Origin: Thermocrinis minervae
Lineage (GTDB): Bacteria > Aquificota > Aquificia > Aquificales > Aquificaceae
Direction of reading: 5' to 3'
DNA length: 64,000 bases
Assembly: GCF_900142435.1 (NCBI RefSeq)
Contig: NZ_LT670846.1
Coordinates: forward strand, 896,750-960,749
How positions within the stretch are numbered: position 1 is the stretch's first letter; every line of letters starts with the position of its first letter. Below, piece by piece: positions 7,285-15,092 of the stretch. The position numbers and the translations under genes are program-made. The notes beneath the pieces are model-generated. The model was not told the DNA's origin and ran no database searches. It saw only the letters and a list, made by a program, of their open reading frames with translations.

Positions 7285-7847
7285 GCCTACTTGCCGTGTT
7301 TGACGAACAAGGGAACCTCCTCGAAAGCACAAGCTCTTACGAAGAGATACAAAAAAGGCTTTCAAGCATAGGGGTCATGTTTGAAAAGTGGCCCATAAAA
7401 GAGCTAGACAGGTCTGCAGGTCAGGAGGAGGTAATAGACGCCTACAAGGATCAGATAGAGAGGATAAACAGCATCTTTAACTTTAAGTCCATGGACGTGG
7501 CAGCAGTCAGTCCAGACCATCCCAAGAAGGATGAGCTAAGAAGGATGTTCCTAAGGGAACACACTCACTCAGACTTTGAAGTCAGATACTTTGTGTACGG
7601 GTGCGGTACCTTCTACCTACATGTAGGAGACAAAGTATACGCTGTACTCTGCGAAGATGGGGACTTTATAAGCGTTCCTGCAAACACCAAACATTGGTTT
7701 GACATGGGAAGAAATCCAGACTTTAAGGCTATAAGGTTCTTTTCCATACCAGACGGTTGGGTGGCTAACTTCACAGGAAGCGACATATCAGAAAGGATAC
7801 CCGATCACGACAGCCTTCTACTTTACGTACAGGGAAAAGGGCTTTAG
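7281..7847 (+). CDS. mtnD: acireductone dioxygenase
   Basis: 188-residue cupin enzyme that oxidises acireductone to the keto acid precursor of methionine (Fe form) or to an off-pathway product (Ni form). The metal ligands of the ARD family are present: REHTHSDFEVRYFVYG supplies two His and a Glu, and VPANTKHWFDMG supplies the third His. Length is normal. It overlaps mtnB by 4 nt, forming a two-gene salvage unit. No other salvage genes (mtnA, mtnK, mtnC) are in the window. The last 30 bp overlap the convergent hypothetical gene. Confidence 0.95.
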   Translation: MSLLAVFDEQGNLLESTSSYEEIQKRLSSIGVMFEKWPIKELDRSAGQEEVIDAYKDQIERINSIFNFKSMDVAAVSPDHPKKDELRRMFLREHTHSDFEVRYFVYGCGTFYLHVGDKVYAVLCEDGDFISVPANTKHWFDMGRNPDFKAIRFFSIPDGWVANFTGSDISERIPDHDSLLLYVQGKGL

Positions 7848-8366
7848 CCCAAACCTCCTTAACACTTCTTGCTTTACAAGTAGCCTGTAAAGTTCTTGGT
7901 TGTTCTTCCAAGAAGAAAACTTTTTTAGTATTGCTTTCTTCTCCTCATCTGAAAGCTTTTCCCATAGCTCTTTGACGAGCTTAGACTCTAAACTTTGAAG
8001 TATCTCCTGAGCCTGACTCTCATCTTTTGGCTCTGGTACGCTTTCCATCTTTAGGAAGCCTTCCACCTGTTTGATCTTTTGGTAGAAGACCTCACGCCAA
8101 GATTCATACCCTTTCTCTTTAGTGTCCTTCTTACTAGCTAACCTTTTAAGGATATGAAAAGACGCGTACAGTGGGCTTTTACTTCTTTCTTCCTGGGGTA
8201 AACTCATGTAATGTTTGCTTATAGCAGCCTTTACTATCTCAAGAGGGTACCCCTCTCTTTCTAGCAGCTGGAGGTAAAGTTTCTCCTTTGGTGATAAAAA
8301 AGGCACACCCTTTAAGGACAGTACGTACTCCTTAAGTTCCTTATAATAGCTTTTATAGGAAGCCAT
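7818..8366 (-). CDS. hypothetical helical protein
   Basis: 182 residues, highly charged (many Lys/Glu) and predicted all-helical, with no signal peptide or membrane segment. The first 75 residues (GVPFLSPKEKLYLQLLEREGYPLEIVKAAI) look like a helix-turn-helix-type bundle. The tail (residues 115-175) is a Lys/Glu-rich helical region ending in GLKPFSLYVK. I do not recognise a family. It is divergent from the GGDEF-EAL gene, sharing a compact 34-bp spacer, and convergent with mtnD (30-bp overlap). A regulatory link to the cyclic-di-GMP protein is possible but not shown. Confidence 0.7.
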   Translation of the reverse strand: MASYKSYYKELKEYVLSLKGVPFLSPKEKLYLQLLEREGYPLEIVKAAISKHYMSLPQEERSKSPLYASFHILKRLASKKDTKEKGYESWREVFYQKIKQVEGFLKMESVPEPKDESQAQEILQSLESKLVKELWEKLSDEEKKAILKKFSSWKNNQELYRLLVKQEVLRRFGLKPFSLYVK

Positions 8367-8379
8367 ACTTAAAGAGTTA

Positions 8380-8387
8380 AGTATAAC
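8380..8387. promoter_or_regulatory. overlapping divergent -10 elements
   Basis: The near-palindrome GTTAAGTATAAC holds a minus-strand TATACT (8385-8380), 13 nt before the ATG at 8366, and a plus-strand TATAAC (8382-8387), 13 nt before the ATG at 8401. The spacer is 34 bp in all, so the two genes must share or compete for this site. Confidence 0.4.
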
Positions 8388-8400
8388 TTGGGCGGTGGTT

Positions 8401-11271
8401 ATGAAAAAAGTTATTACGCTGCTCTCCTTGCCTATAGCTATATTCTTAATCTCTCTAGCTTTACACGATCATCTCCTTATGGAAAGTACACACTTTGCCC
8501 ACGTTATGGTAAGCGTTAAAATAACAGGCCTTTTTCTTGCTTTTTACTTAACTTTTCTTCTTATTATTTTGAAACCTTTTGTAGGATCACAGCTTTATAC
8601 ATTTGGTCTTCTTAATACATCTTCTCTATTCCCTGAGCTTATCTACATACTTTACTCTGTTTTCTCCCCAGACTTTATAACACCAAGCGCCAGGGATAAA
8701 ATGGTATACCTTTATATACTCAATAGGATTTTCTTCTTACTTGCAATCTATCTTGTAAGCTTTAAGGAAAGGATAAGGGCTTTTTTATTAACTGTACTGA
8801 CGTCTCTTCTATCCATACTTTTCTCCTTTTGGATAGTGCTCTACTATGAACACCTTCCTGAGTTACATTTACATACAGCGGATCTCCTATCATTAAGGAA
8901 TACTATAGAGCTTTTTCTTTTCTTTGCCTTCCTGTTGATTGCTTATTACATACATAGGAAGAAATCCTTTGGAGAAGAAAAAAGCCCTTACATCTCTTAC
9001 GGTCTATACCTGCATGCTATGTACTCTCCCTTTGTCATTTTCTACACAGAGTTCTACGATGGCCTTATAGTGGTGGCTACAACCATGGCATACATAGGAA
9101 AGTTCCTGATAAAGTGGGGTGTGTTTAAAGTAGGCCTTTTAGACATAGCTGTAAGAATATTTAAGGATGCATGGAACATTGCAAATTACTTCAGGAATGC
9201 AAAACCCGTTAGAATCGATAATATATTCTATATACCTTTAGGTGAATACCTCAACAACCACTACTTTATAGAAGATATTACCGTTTACTCAACCAAGCAT
9301 AAAGAACCTATAGCTTACATTTTTGGGAATCTCACACATCCCTTTCCAGAGATAAATCTCGATATAGTGATTAACACACTAAAAGCGTACTCACAAAAGG
9401 AGATGATACTACAACATATGTGTTTTTACATGGAAGGAAATTACATAATGGTTATAAGGTTAAAAAGAAGCGTCAGCGATCCAATTAGCAAGCTTCACCT
9501 TATGAACGTGCAAAATCTCCTCTTGAACTTTTTACTGGTTTACATAAGGAGTGAAGAACTTCTGGAGCAAAAGTCCAGAGAACTAGAAAGGCTTTATCTC
9601 CTTCTGGAAGCCTCTGAGTATGTCCTGGAAGCCCAAAACAATATAGATACCTTTTCGAAGCAGGTTATAGATAGAATAGACTACATACTAAAAGCAGATG
9701 GCTCCATATTCTTTATGTGGAACAAAAATACAGATCTGGTAGAAAAGCTGGTATTTTCCGATATTTTCTTAAAGAACTTTTCAGATTATAACTACCGTAA
9801 TTTAGTAGAATATGTCCTTAAAGCTAAAGATAATTTTGGTAAGCTTAAAGAGTGCATTTACTCAAAGTTTGAATATGAAAACTATGTGGTTTGTTTAATA
9901 ACATGTAAAAAGGAAGGAGATTTTAATGAAGGTGAGTTTTTGTTTTTAAAGAGCGTGGGAAATCAGTTATTCCATGTAGTAAAACTTATGAAGGTGATAG
10001 AAGATCTAAAACGGGAAAAAGAAAAGGTAATATTCCTCACGGAATATGATTCACTTACCTTAACTCTCAACAGAAGCTCTATCTTAAAACGGCTAAAAAG
10101 CTTACTGCTCCATTACAATAAAAACGGAAATCTCGTATCTCTTATTCTTGCAGAGTTATATAACCTTGACTCTATCAACAGTATGTACGGATATATGGCG
10201 GGAAACATGCTTATAAAACATGTTGCAAATTTACTCAAAAAACATTTAGAGCATCGTAGTTTGTTAGGTAGATACTCAGGAGATGAGTTTTTGATAATCC
10301 TTCCAAACACCACTAAAGAAGAGGCGTTCTATATAGCAGAAAAGTTGAAATCTCTTATAGAAGAATCTCCCATATTTATTCAGAATAGTGTAATAAGGGC
10401 GGCAATTAAACAAGTAGTAGCCACTTTGCCTGAAGATGGCACAGATGTAGATGATGTGCTATCTACTATGGAATGGATTATTAAGAATTCTAAAGAGTTT
10501 GCCAAAGGTACAGTAGTTAAGATACAAGATAAAGACCAGGAGGAATACAAAAAGGCAAAAGCTTTTGAGAGGGCTATCTTTGAAAGTATACATAATCTAG
10601 AGGTATATCCTTATCTTCAGGAAATAGTAAGCGTAAAAGATGGTACTCTTCTAGGTTACGAAGTTCTTATGAGGTTGAAGGTTGGTGATAAGCTTTTACC
10701 AGCCAGTGAGTTTATAGCTTTTGCAGAAAAACACGGATATTTAGGAAAATTGGACTTAGAACTTGTAAGAAAGACAATTCAAAGCATAAAGGGAGATGTT
10801 CTTCTATTCTTCAACTTATCTCCACTTGATATAAATCGAGAGCATGTAAATGCACTTATTACCTTAGTAAATGGAAAGAGAGTGGTCTTTGAACTAACAG
10901 AAAGAGAAGCTGTACTAAACATGGTAGAGCTTATAGAGCTTATAAAACGTATGAAGGAAAAAGGAATAATGTTTGCCATAGATGACCTCGGATCAGGTTT
11001 TTCTTCCTTCCTCTACCTTAAACACATACCATGTGACTTTATCAAGATAGACGGTGAGTTTGTAAAAAGTATCCTTAACTCTGACGTAGACAGGCTATTT
11101 GTGGAAAGTGTGGTGAAGATAGCCAAGGCTATAGGTGTGAAGACCATAGCTGAGTTTGTTGAAAACGAAGAGATTTTAAAAGTCCTTAGGGAAATAGGTG
11201 TGGATTACGCTCAGGGTTACTACATCGGGAAACCAGCTCCAATAGAGGAAAAGATAAAATATTCAGAGTGA
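8401..11271 (+). CDS. membrane GGDEF-EAL protein, probable c-di-GMP phosphodiesterase
   Basis: 956 residues (a GTG at 8395 is an alternative start). Residues 1-250 form seven or eight membrane helices. A soluble region, a short coiled coil (about 380-410) and a GAF-like segment follow. The GGDEF domain (about 545-705) has SGDEF near residue 625 but is eroded: the DxD strand reads AELYNL and the GD loop reads GYMAGN, so cyclase activity is doubtful. The EAL domain (about 730-950) keeps its metal and catalytic residues: GYEVLMRL, FFNLSP, FELTE, AIDDLGSGFSS, FIKIDGEFV, TIAEFVEN. It should cleave c-di-GMP. The gene looks AT-richer than its neighbours. It overlaps the SDR start by 4 nt. Confidence 0.9.
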   Translation: MKKVITLLSLPIAIFLISLALHDHLLMESTHFAHVMVSVKITGLFLAFYLTFLLIILKPFVGSQLYTFGLLNTSSLFPELIYILYSVFSPDFITPSARDKMVYLYILNRIFFLLAIYLVSFKERIRAFLLTVLTSLLSILFSFWIVLYYEHLPELHLHTADLLSLRNTIELFLFFAFLLIAYYIHRKKSFGEEKSPYISYGLYLHAMYSPFVIFYTEFYDGLIVVATTMAYIGKFLIKWGVFKVGLLDIAVRIFKDAWNIANYFRNAKPVRIDNIFYIPLGEYLNNHYFIEDITVYSTKHKEPIAYIFGNLTHPFPEINLDIVINTLKAYSQKEMILQHMCFYMEGNYIMVIRLKRSVSDPISKLHLMNVQNLLLNFLLVYIRSEELLEQKSRELERLYLLLEASEYVLEAQNNIDTFSKQVIDRIDYILKADGSIFFMWNKNTDLVEKLVFSDIFLKNFSDYNYRNLVEYVLKAKDNFGKLKECIYSKFEYENYVVCLITCKKEGDFNEGEFLFLKSVGNQLFHVVKLMKVIEDLKREKEKVIFLTEYDSLTLTLNRSSILKRLKSLLLHYNKNGNLVSLILAELYNLDSINSMYGYMAGNMLIKHVANLLKKHLEHRSLLGRYSGDEFLIILPNTTKEEAFYIAEKLKSLIEESPIFIQNSVIRAAIKQVVATLPEDGTDVDDVLSTMEWIIKNSKEFAKGTVVKIQDKDQEEYKKAKAFERAIFESIHNLEVYPYLQEIVSVKDGTLLGYEVLMRLKVGDKLLPASEFIAFAEKHGYLGKLDLELVRKTIQSIKGDVLLFFNLSPLDINREHVNALITLVNGKRVVFELTEREAVLNMVELIELIKRMKEKGIMFAIDDLGSGFSSFLYLKHIPCDFIKIDGEFVKSILNSDVDRLFVESVVKIAKAIGVKTIAEFVENEEILKVLREIGVDYAQGYYIGKPAPIEEKIKYSE

Positions 11272-11927
11272 AGGCTCTAGTAACTGGGGGTACAAGGGGA
11301 ATAGGGAAGGCTTTAGTCTTGGAGCTTTTGAACTCAGGCTGGGAGGTCTGTACCTGTGCCAGGAATATACCAGATGACATGCCTAAAGATGAAAGGCTAT
11401 TGGTAGTGGAGTGCGACATATCCAAAAGGGATCAGGTCAAAAGGTTCGTAAACCTATGCGTAGAAAAGGTAGGTTACTTGGACCTTTTGGTAAACAACGC
11501 TTCAATACTTGGAGAGAGAAAGGCTATAGAAGACTATCCTGAGAACGTCTGGGAAGAGGTTCTGCAGATAAACGTAAATGGAACTTTTTACGTGACCAAA
11601 TACACCATACCGTACCTGAAGTATGGTGCCATAGTGATAAACATCTCTTCAGGGGCCGGCAAGAGACCAGCACCCTACTGGGGAGCCTATGCTGTCTCCA
11701 AGTTTGCTATAGAGGGTTTCTCTTTGTTACTCAACGAGGAGCTAAAGGATAGAAACATAAGGGTCTATGCCTTCAACCCAGGGGCCACCAGGACGCAGAT
11801 GAGGGCAAAAGCATACCCAGAGGAAGATCCTATGGCCTTAAAGCCGCCCGAGGATGTAGCTAAGGCCATCCTGAGACTTATCCAAAAAAGGCCTGAAAAA
11901 GTATCAATAGACTACTCGGAGGTTTAA
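11268..11927 (+). CDS. short-chain dehydrogenase/reductase
   Basis: 219-residue classical SDR. It has the nucleotide-binding TGGTRGIG motif (residues 6-13), the NNAS motif near residue 76, catalytic Ser in INISSGAG and Y-x-x-x-K in AYAVSKFAIEG, followed by FNPGATRTQMR. The substrate cannot be predicted. A fairly short form with no basic cofactor-loop signature makes the NAD/NADP choice unclear. It starts with GTG overlapping the stop of the GGDEF-EAL gene (GTGA), so the two are co-translated. yvcK begins 9 nt after its stop, and the stop TAA is part of a TAAAAT box before yvcK. Confidence 0.9.
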   Translation: MKALVTGGTRGIGKALVLELLNSGWEVCTCARNIPDDMPKDERLLVVECDISKRDQVKRFVNLCVEKVGYLDLLVNNASILGERKAIEDYPENVWEEVLQINVNGTFYVTKYTIPYLKYGAIVINISSGAGKRPAPYWGAYAVSKFAIEGFSLLLNEELKDRNIRVYAFNPGATRTQMRAKAYPEEDPMALKPPEDVAKAILRLIQKRPEKVSIDYSEV

Positions 11928-11936
11928 AATAGAATC

Positions 11937-12920
11937 ATGTTTGTGGTAGCAATAGGGGGTGGAACGGGCCTTTCTACACTCTTGAGAGGTCTGAAGAACC
12001 ACGTGGATAAGGAAATCAAGGGATTAACCGCCATAGTGACCGTTGCCGACAGCGGGGGAAGCACGGGTAGGTTAAGAAAGATATATCAAATACCTGCCCC
12101 CGGTGATATAAGGAACTGTATAGTGGCCCTGGCAGAAAGCGAAGATATACTTAGGAGTCTCTTCCAGTACAGGTTCAAAGGCGGAGAGCTTGAGGGGCAT
12201 GCTTTTGGAAACCTGTTTCTAGTAGCACTTACTGAGATAACAGGGAGCTTTCTTACAGCCATAAGGATAAGCTCTCAGGTCCTAAGGACTAAGGGTGAGA
12301 TACTACCCGCTACCCTTTCTCCTGTGGATCTTTGTGCCGAGTTCACAGATGGTAACGTAGTGTATGGAGAGGAGGAGATAACCAACTACGGAAGGGTCCA
12401 CAAGGGTCAAAGGATAGTAAGCATATGGTTAGAGCCTAAGGATGTGACGGCTCCACCAGAAGCTACAGACAGGATAAACGCAGCAAACCTTATCGTGATA
12501 GGCCCCGGAAGCCTCTACACGAGCATAATACCTAACCTCTTGGTAAAGGACATAAGGGATGCCGTGGCCAACTCTAAAGCCCTCAAGGTCTTTGTAGTTA
12601 ACGCCATGACCCAGCCAGGAGAAACAGATGGCTTTTCGGCTTACGACCACGTGCAGACCTTTGCAAAACACACGGGCATAAGGCCAGACGCTGTGGTTTT
12701 AAACACGAAGATACCCTCAGACAAGCTCCTAAAAAAGTACCTAGAACAAGGACAGGAGCCTGTATTGGCTGATGCATCCAAGATAGCAAGGGAAGGCTAC
12801 TTGGTTTATGCGGATGACCTCATAGGTGAGAAAGAGGACTTTGTAAGACACGACCCAGAGAGGTTGGCAAGTCTTCTCATAAAAGTCTACGAAGAGAATG
12901 CAACCTTTTCTGAAGTTTGA
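11937..12920 (+). CDS. yvcK: YvcK/GlmR-family gluconeogenesis factor
   Basis: 327-residue protein of the CofD/YvcK family. In Firmicutes YvcK (GlmR) binds UDP-GlcNAc and supports cell wall precursor synthesis under gluconeogenic growth. The signatures are VVAIGGGTGLSTLLRGLK at the N-terminus, TVADSGGSTGRLR near residue 38, APGDIRNC, EGHAFGNLFL and IGPGSLYTSIIPNLL. The last motif and the lack of an F420 context separate it from CofD. For an autotroph that runs gluconeogenesis continuously the gene makes sense, though this is inference. The 3' end overlaps nadB by 23 bp. Confidence 0.93.
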   Translation: MFVVAIGGGTGLSTLLRGLKNHVDKEIKGLTAIVTVADSGGSTGRLRKIYQIPAPGDIRNCIVALAESEDILRSLFQYRFKGGELEGHAFGNLFLVALTEITGSFLTAIRISSQVLRTKGEILPATLSPVDLCAEFTDGNVVYGEEEITNYGRVHKGQRIVSIWLEPKDVTAPPEATDRINAANLIVIGPGSLYTSIIPNLLVKDIRDAVANSKALKVFVVNAMTQPGETDGFSAYDHVQTFAKHTGIRPDAVVLNTKIPSDKLLKKYLEQGQEPVLADASKIAREGYLVYADDLIGEKEDFVRHDPERLASLLIKVYEENATFSEV

Positions 12921-14400
12921 AACTCCCCCACCCGAGGAGGAGGTAGACATACTCGTATGTGGCAGCGGCATAGCTGGGCTTACATGTTCCATAGTCCTTA
13001 AAGAGTTAGGCTTTGATCCTCTCATCGTAACCAGAGGATGGGGAAACACTTACTACTCCCAAGGAGGCATAGCGTGTGCATCCCTACCACAGGATAGCCC
13101 ATATCTACACTTCTTGGACACGCAGAGAGCCGGGAGAGGACTGTGCGATGAGAAAAACCTCTGGATACTCGTGGATGAAGGTGTTCAAAGGCTCTACGAC
13201 CTTAGAAGGTGGGGTGTGATCTTCGATCCAGACACCACATTAGAAGGTGGTCACTCTTTCCCGAGGGTTTTCAAGGTAAAGGACTACACGGGAAGGGCCA
13301 TAAACGAGGCGCTACTAAGAAGGGCAAAGGCCTTAGGTGTAAAGATCGTTGAGGGGGTTCTTGAAGAACTTCTAGTAGAGGAAGGAAGGCTATGGGGTGC
13401 CATAGTCAAAGATGGGGAGAGCTATAGACTCGTCTCTGTTAAAGTTTTGGTGCTTTCCACAGGTGGTGCTTCAAGCATGTTCCTCCACACGTCAAACCCT
13501 CAAAAGGTTAGGGGTGATTCTATGGGCACGGCCTTAAGGATTGGAGCTCACATGAGAAACTTAGAGTTTATCCAGTTTCATCCTACGGTGGTAAAAGGAA
13601 CAAACCTTCTGATATCTGAAGCTGTGAGGGGTGAAGGTGCTATCCTAGTGGATGAAAGAGGAGAGAGGTTTGTAGACGAGCTCCAACCCAGGGATTTGGT
13701 ATCGCGCGCCATATACAAAAAGCTAAAGGAAGGGCACCAGGTTTACATAGACTTAAGACCCTTGATAAGGAAGGGTATCCAGCTGGAGGAGAGGTTTCCT
13801 ACCATACTCTCGGAGCTTAGAAAGCTAGGCTATGATCCCTATTCTGAACCCATACCCGTAGTACCAGCCGCCCACTACTTTATAGGTGGCATTTACACAG
13901 ACAGCTATGGAAGGACTACGGTAGAAAACCTATACGCCGTGGGTGAATGTGCCTCCACAGGTGTGCATGGTGCCAACAGACTAGCCTCTAACTCGCTCCT
14001 GGAGGGTGTAGTGTTCGGCTATAGAACGGCCTATGCTATAGCAAACAACTTGCAGCATGTAAAGAGAAGAAAGTTTAGGCTACAGAACTCAAGAGAAGAA
14101 AAGTTTGATCCACCCTTTAACTTTACAGATCTAAAGAAACTCATGTGGGAATCCTGCGGTATGGAAAGAGACGAAGGGAGCCTAAAGGAGGGGATAAGGC
14201 AACTAAGCCTTTGGCTCGAGGGGTACCACCTCTGGAAGTCCACGCCGGAGAACAGATCCCTGCTCGATATAGGCCTTCTAGCCCTGGCAACTTTAAAATG
14301 TGCCCTTGAAAGGAGAGAAAGCAGGGGAGTCCACTACAGAAGGGATTTCCCACAGGAGAGAGAGGAGTTTAGAAAAGACACTTTCTACAGTTTGAGTTAG
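12898..14400 (+). CDS. nadB: L-aspartate oxidase
   Basis: 500-residue FAD enzyme that oxidises aspartate to iminoaspartate, the first step of de novo NAD synthesis with NadA. The FAD motif CGSGIAGLTCSIVL is near residue 20. NTYYSQGGIACA, the conserved HPTVV/SEAVRGEGAILVDERGERF block, PAAHYFIGGIYTD and GECASTGVHGANRLASNSLLEG are all present. The C-terminal helical domain (about 390-500) is that of NadB rather than the shorter fumarate reductase pattern. The ATG lies within the yvcK 3' end (23-bp overlap). The stop is 67 bp before the peroxiredoxin, which has its own promoter. Confidence 0.96.
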   Translation: MQPFLKFETPPPEEEVDILVCGSGIAGLTCSIVLKELGFDPLIVTRGWGNTYYSQGGIACASLPQDSPYLHFLDTQRAGRGLCDEKNLWILVDEGVQRLYDLRRWGVIFDPDTTLEGGHSFPRVFKVKDYTGRAINEALLRRAKALGVKIVEGVLEELLVEEGRLWGAIVKDGESYRLVSVKVLVLSTGGASSMFLHTSNPQKVRGDSMGTALRIGAHMRNLEFIQFHPTVVKGTNLLISEAVRGEGAILVDERGERFVDELQPRDLVSRAIYKKLKEGHQVYIDLRPLIRKGIQLEERFPTILSELRKLGYDPYSEPIPVVPAAHYFIGGIYTDSYGRTTVENLYAVGECASTGVHGANRLASNSLLEGVVFGYRTAYAIANNLQHVKRRKFRLQNSREEKFDPPFNFTDLKKLMWESCGMERDEGSLKEGIRQLSLWLEGYHLWKSTPENRSLLDIGLLALATLKCALERRESRGVHYRRDFPQEREEFRKDTFYSLS

Positions 14401-14406
14401 ATCATA

Positions 14407-14434
14407 TTGCAAATTATTTGCAAAAAGATATAAT
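14407..14434 (+). promoter_or_regulatory. peroxiredoxin promoter with Fur-family-like operator
   Basis: -35 TTGCAA (14407-14412) and -10 TATAAT (14429-14434) with a 16-nt spacer. The -35 is also the first half of the dyad TTGCAA-N5-TTGCAA (14407-14423). This equals the consensus reported for the Fur-family nickel regulator Nur of Streptomyces and resembles PerR/Fur-type boxes. A bound repressor would cover the -35 and spacer. Confidence 0.65.
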
Positions 14435-14467
14435 ACTTATTATCAAAATACTGAAAGGAGGTAGGCC

Positions 14468-15061
14468 ATGATAAGAGTGGGACAAAAGGTTCCAAACTTT
14501 GAGATGGAAGTTTACAACCCAGCCACAAATAGCTTCGGCAAAATATCCCTTGAGGACATCCTCAAGGAAAGAAGATGGCTTGTGCTGTTCTTTTACCCAG
14601 CCGACTTTACCTTTGTATGTCCTACAGAGCTTGCAGATCTGGCTGAGCATTACGAAGAGCTCAAGAAGATGGGCGTGGAGGTGGTCTCCGTATCCACTGA
14701 CACCAAGTACGTCCACCTGGCCTGGCGTAATACGGAGAAACTCCTCGAAAAGGTGATGTTTCCCATGGGAGCAGACCCTACAGGAAAGATAAGCAGGATG
14801 TTCGGAGTGTACGACGAAGAAACAGGGCTTGCACTGAGAGGCACCTTCATCATAAATCCAGATGGCGTTCTGGTAGGCTCGGAGGTAAACTTCTACAACG
14901 TGGGTAGGAACGCAGAAGAACTAGTCAGGAAGATGAAGGCCAACATATACCTCATGAGCCATCCAGATGAGGCATGCCCGGCCAAGTGGCAGGAAGGACA
15001 GAAAACCCTAAAACCTTCAGAGGAGCTCGTAGGTAGGGTCTACGAGGCTTTAAGCAAATAG
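14468..15061 (+). CDS. typical 2-Cys peroxiredoxin (AhpC/Prx1 type)
   Basis: 197-residue thiol peroxidase reducing H2O2 and organic peroxides in the cytoplasm. Peroxidatic Cys51 is in ADFTFVCPTE and resolving Cys170 is in DEACPAKW. The 2-Cys arrangement and the GTFIINPDG motif are those of AhpC/Prx1. The ribosome binding site AAGGAGGT ends 5 nt before the ATG. An upstream promoter carries a Fur-family-like dyad, suggesting induction by peroxide or metal status. The thioredoxin-reductase-like gene begins 31 nt downstream and is probably its electron source, through thioredoxin or directly. Confidence 0.95.
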   Translation: MIRVGQKVPNFEMEVYNPATNSFGKISLEDILKERRWLVLFFYPADFTFVCPTELADLAEHYEELKKMGVEVVSVSTDTKYVHLAWRNTEKLLEKVMFPMGADPTGKISRMFGVYDEETGLALRGTFIINPDGVLVGSEVNFYNVGRNAEELVRKMKANIYLMSHPDEACPAKWQEGQKTLKPSEELVGRVYEALSK

Positions 15062-15092
15062 GCATATATTTAAGATTCTGTGGAGGTAAAGG

